From Geminicoccus sp. (GTDB lineage Bacteria > Pseudomonadota > Alphaproteobacteria > UBA7985), in the NCBI GenBank assembly GCA_002708995.1, contig PAPT01000042.1, forward strand, positions 44,739 to 108,738: a stretch of 64,000 nt of DNA. Reading direction: 5' to 3'. Positions 62,156 through 64,000 of this stretch are shown here, piece by piece. Position numbers and translations under genes: made by a program. A model generated the notes under the pieces. It did not search any database, was not told the origin of the DNA, and saw only the letters and a list, made by a program, of their open reading frames with translations. Position 1 is the first letter of the stretch; every line of letters starts with the position of its first letter.

Positions 62156-63862
62156 ATGCATGAACCCAGCCTTCTCTATTTTCTGTTCACAATCGCCGGG
62201 GCCGCCGCCCTGCTGATCTGGTCGGCCCGGCTGGTACGAACGGGTGTCGAGGATGCATTCGCCATTGCCCTGCGACGCTTCCTCCAACGATCTGACAAGC
62301 GCAGGGTGCAGGCGATGGTGACCGGAGGCTTCGCCGCCATTTGTTTGCAGAGTGCAACGGCAGTCGCGGTTCTGATCGCCAACTTTGCCAATCGCGGCAG
62401 CTTAAGGCTCGTTACCGGGCTGGCCATCATCTTCGGCGCTGATTTTGGCTCTGCCATCGTGTCGCAAATACTGCTGGTCGAGCGCGATTTCATCATCCCG
62501 CTACTGCTGCTGGCCGGGGTCGCTATCTACCTCCGGGGTGAAAGGGGCGGTGGGCAGGCTCATGGCCGAATACTGATCGGCGTGGGTCTGATTTTTGTTT
62601 CTCTGGACATGATCCGTATGGCGACCGCGCCACTGCTGGGCAATCCGGCCGTGTTGACGCTGATGAGTTATCTGGATCAGGATGTCATCCTCGCCTTTGT
62701 GATCGGCGCAGCCTTTACCTGGCTGGTTCATTCGTCGGTGGCCAGCGTTCTGTTCTTTGTCACGCTGGTGGGGCAGGGGCTATTGCCGATGAACGCGGCC
62801 GTGGCTCTGGTGCTTGGTGCAAATCTCGGTGGAGCGCTGGTGGCCTTCACCATGACCATGTCTTCAGGCCTCGAAGCGCGCCGCATCATGGTGGCCAATC
62901 TGATGGTCCGGGGGGCGCTTGCAACGGGCCTGCTCCTGATGCTGATGCAACAGGCGACCCTACTCGACTGGCTGAGGGGGAGCGCCGCACAGAAGGTCAT
63001 TTCCCTGCACATTGCGTTCAACTTTATGCTGGCGCTGCTGTGCCTGCCGGTGCTGGGGCCGATGGCCCATCTTGTTCGCCGGTTGATCCCGGATCGACTT
63101 GACCTGTCCCAACAATCCATTCTGTCGTCAAACCTCGACACCTCGACGCTCGGGACACCATCGCGGGCTCTGGCCTGTGCTCTGCGGGAAGTCATCCGGA
63201 TGGGTGAAACTGTTGAAGGCATGCTCAGGAACGTAATCGTTCTGTTTCAGACAAGGGACGATCATGTCGAACAGGCTGTCTCGGAAAAGGTCGACGACGT
63301 GCGTGAAATGCAGGAGCAAATCAAGCAGTTCCTCGCCCAGCTGCCCCCGGACAAAATGAACCAGGATGAACGTCGCCAGTCTGATCAATTGGCATCAATT
63401 GCACTGAACCTCGAATTCGCCGCTGAGGCCACAGGCGTTCGGCTGATCGAACAGGCGCAGCAACTCAAGGACGAAGGCTTGGCCTTTTCCGAACAGGGCA
63501 TGAGTGAGATCACCGAGTTCCATGACCGCGTGCTGGTCAATGCGCAAAGGGCGCTGAACACCTTAGTGACCCAGGCCCCCGAAGACGCGCAAAGACTGAT
63601 CAAGGCGAAGGAGAAAGTGCGCAAGATAGAGCGGGATCTGCAGACCCGCCACTTGTCCCGCCTCCGTGACAAAGTGCCGGAGAGCTACGAAACCAGCCGC
63701 ATACATCAGGAAACGCTGCGCATGCTCAAGAGTATCAACACCGCCTTTGCGATGATTGGTTACGATCTGGCCAAGCGATCGCAAAAGGCGAGGATAGCGG
63801 CCTCTTCGAAGAAAAAGAAGGACGCCGCCCAGGGCTCTGAGGGCAAAAAATCCAATGTCTGA
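62156..63862 (+). CDS. Na/Pi cotransporter with PhoU-like C-terminal domain
   Basis: 568 residues. The membrane half (about 1-310) has the two repeats of the Na/Pi-cotransporter II family: LQSATAVAVLIANFANRG (motif QSAT at 65-68) and HSSVASVLFFVTLVGQGLLP. The C-terminal half is a helical PhoU-like region (AVSEKVDDVREMQEQIKQFL and later helices) with a basic tail. E. coli YjbB, of this type, exports phosphate. Here it could remove phosphate freed when organic phosphates are the carbon source. It lies 42 bases after the phosphodiesterase and 36 before glpD. Confidence 0.88.
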   Translation: MHEPSLLYFLFTIAGAAALLIWSARLVRTGVEDAFAIALRRFLQRSDKRRVQAMVTGGFAAICLQSATAVAVLIANFANRGSLRLVTGLAIIFGADFGSAIVSQILLVERDFIIPLLLLAGVAIYLRGERGGGQAHGRILIGVGLIFVSLDMIRMATAPLLGNPAVLTLMSYLDQDVILAFVIGAAFTWLVHSSVASVLFFVTLVGQGLLPMNAAVALVLGANLGGALVAFTMTMSSGLEARRIMVANLMVRGALATGLLLMLMQQATLLDWLRGSAAQKVISLHIAFNFMLALLCLPVLGPMAHLVRRLIPDRLDLSQQSILSSNLDTSTLGTPSRALACALREVIRMGETVEGMLRNVIVLFQTRDDHVEQAVSEKVDDVREMQEQIKQFLAQLPPDKMNQDERRQSDQLASIALNLEFAAEATGVRLIEQAQQLKDEGLAFSEQGMSEITEFHDRVLVNAQRALNTLVTQAPEDAQRLIKAKEKVRKIERDLQTRHLSRLRDKVPESYETSRIHQETLRMLKSINTAFAMIGYDLAKRSQKARIAASSKKKKDAAQGSEGKKSNV

Positions 63863-63898
63863 GGCCGGTTCCGGAAACACAGCAAAGAACTCTTGAGC

Positions 63899-64000
63899 AT
63901 GGAACTCTACGATCTCGCCGTTATCGGCGGCGGTGTGAACGGCACCGGCATCGCCCGCGATGCGCAGGGTCGCGGGCTGAAGACCCTGCTGGTCGAAGCC
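63899..64000 (+). CDS. glpD: Glycerol-3-phosphate dehydrogenase GlpD, N-terminal end (partial)
   Basis: The first 34 codons are present before the window ends. They encode ELYDLAVIGGGVNGTGIARD, the FAD-binding GxGxxG loop in the form (GGGVNGTGIARDAxGRG) that is characteristic of aerobic GlpD. It oxidises glycerol 3-phosphate to dihydroxyacetone phosphate at the membrane. It is the last member seen of the glycerol-phosphate cluster. Confidence 0.88.
   Translation, partial: MELYDLAVIGGGVNGTGIARDAQGRGLKTLLVEA

Overview
The window is a GC-rich, densely coded bacterial chromosome segment with no phage, insertion sequence, CRISPR array, rRNA or tRNA gene that I can recognise. Gene families and architectures (fused FdsG-FdsB formate dehydrogenase subunit, one-chain glycine decarboxylase of 957 residues, AglF/UgpA-type sugar transporters, an ATM1-like exporter, BioY, GMC oxidoreductase) suggest a free-living alphaproteobacterium, perhaps a marine or soil heterotroph. 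This placement is an inference from gene content; no rRNA is present to test it.

Layout. 1-2.4 kb: end of glcD, then glcE and glcF (glycolate oxidase). 2.7-4.7 kb: ABC exporter. 4.9-9.4 kb: a sugar ABC transporter whose binding protein is convergent with its two permeases, with an aldo/keto reductase between and no ATPase. 9.6-12.1 kb: ABC-2 exporter (ATPase plus two permeases). 12.2-18 kb: GMC oxidoreductase, Cys/Met PLP enzyme, MFS transporter, fatty acid desaturase. 18.2-23.9 kb: gabD-like dehydrogenase, pgi, galU, second aldehyde dehydrogenase. 24.1-30.3 kb: one operon for NAD-linked formate dehydrogenase (fdsGB fusion, fdsA) and formate-tetrahydrofolate ligase (fhs), so formate can be oxidised or loaded on folate. 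30.6-37.8 kb: small membrane proteins, an unknown two-repeat protein, OsmC, photolyase, a metallo-beta-lactamase fold protein, TauE/SafE, GST. 37.8-42.6 kb: promoter, tandem glycine riboswitch and gcvT-gcvH-gcvP, which feeds the same C1-folate pool. 42.7-50.2 kb: a DUF1989 protein, a HalD/BesD-like Fe/2OG oxygenase, an isochorismatase-type hydrolase and a complete peptide/opine-type ABC transporter. Its fused double ATPase has lost its normal stop and reads on antisense through bioY. 50.2-52.5 kb: bioY, a PhyH-type oxygenase, a GntR regulator.

52.5-55.2 kb is a decayed catabolic cluster: the end of an HPPD/dehydroshikimate-dehydratase-like gene with two internal TAG stops, an intact small citrate synthase/citryl-CoA lyase, a frameshifted Gfo/Idh/MocA gene and another frameshifted fragment. 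55.3-64 kb is a glycerol-3-phosphate/glycerophosphodiester block: HAD hydrolase, GlpR/DeoR regulator, UgpC-B-A-E-like importer, metallophosphodiesterase, Na/Pi cotransporter with PhoU-like tail, and the start of glpD.

The strongest leads for something undescribed are the DUF1989-oxygenase-hydrolase set between the gcv operon and the peptide transporter, the non-stop double ATPase overlapping bioY, the four-run G-tract motif directly after the HAD gene, and a TTTGAA-type operator in front of two genes of unknown function.
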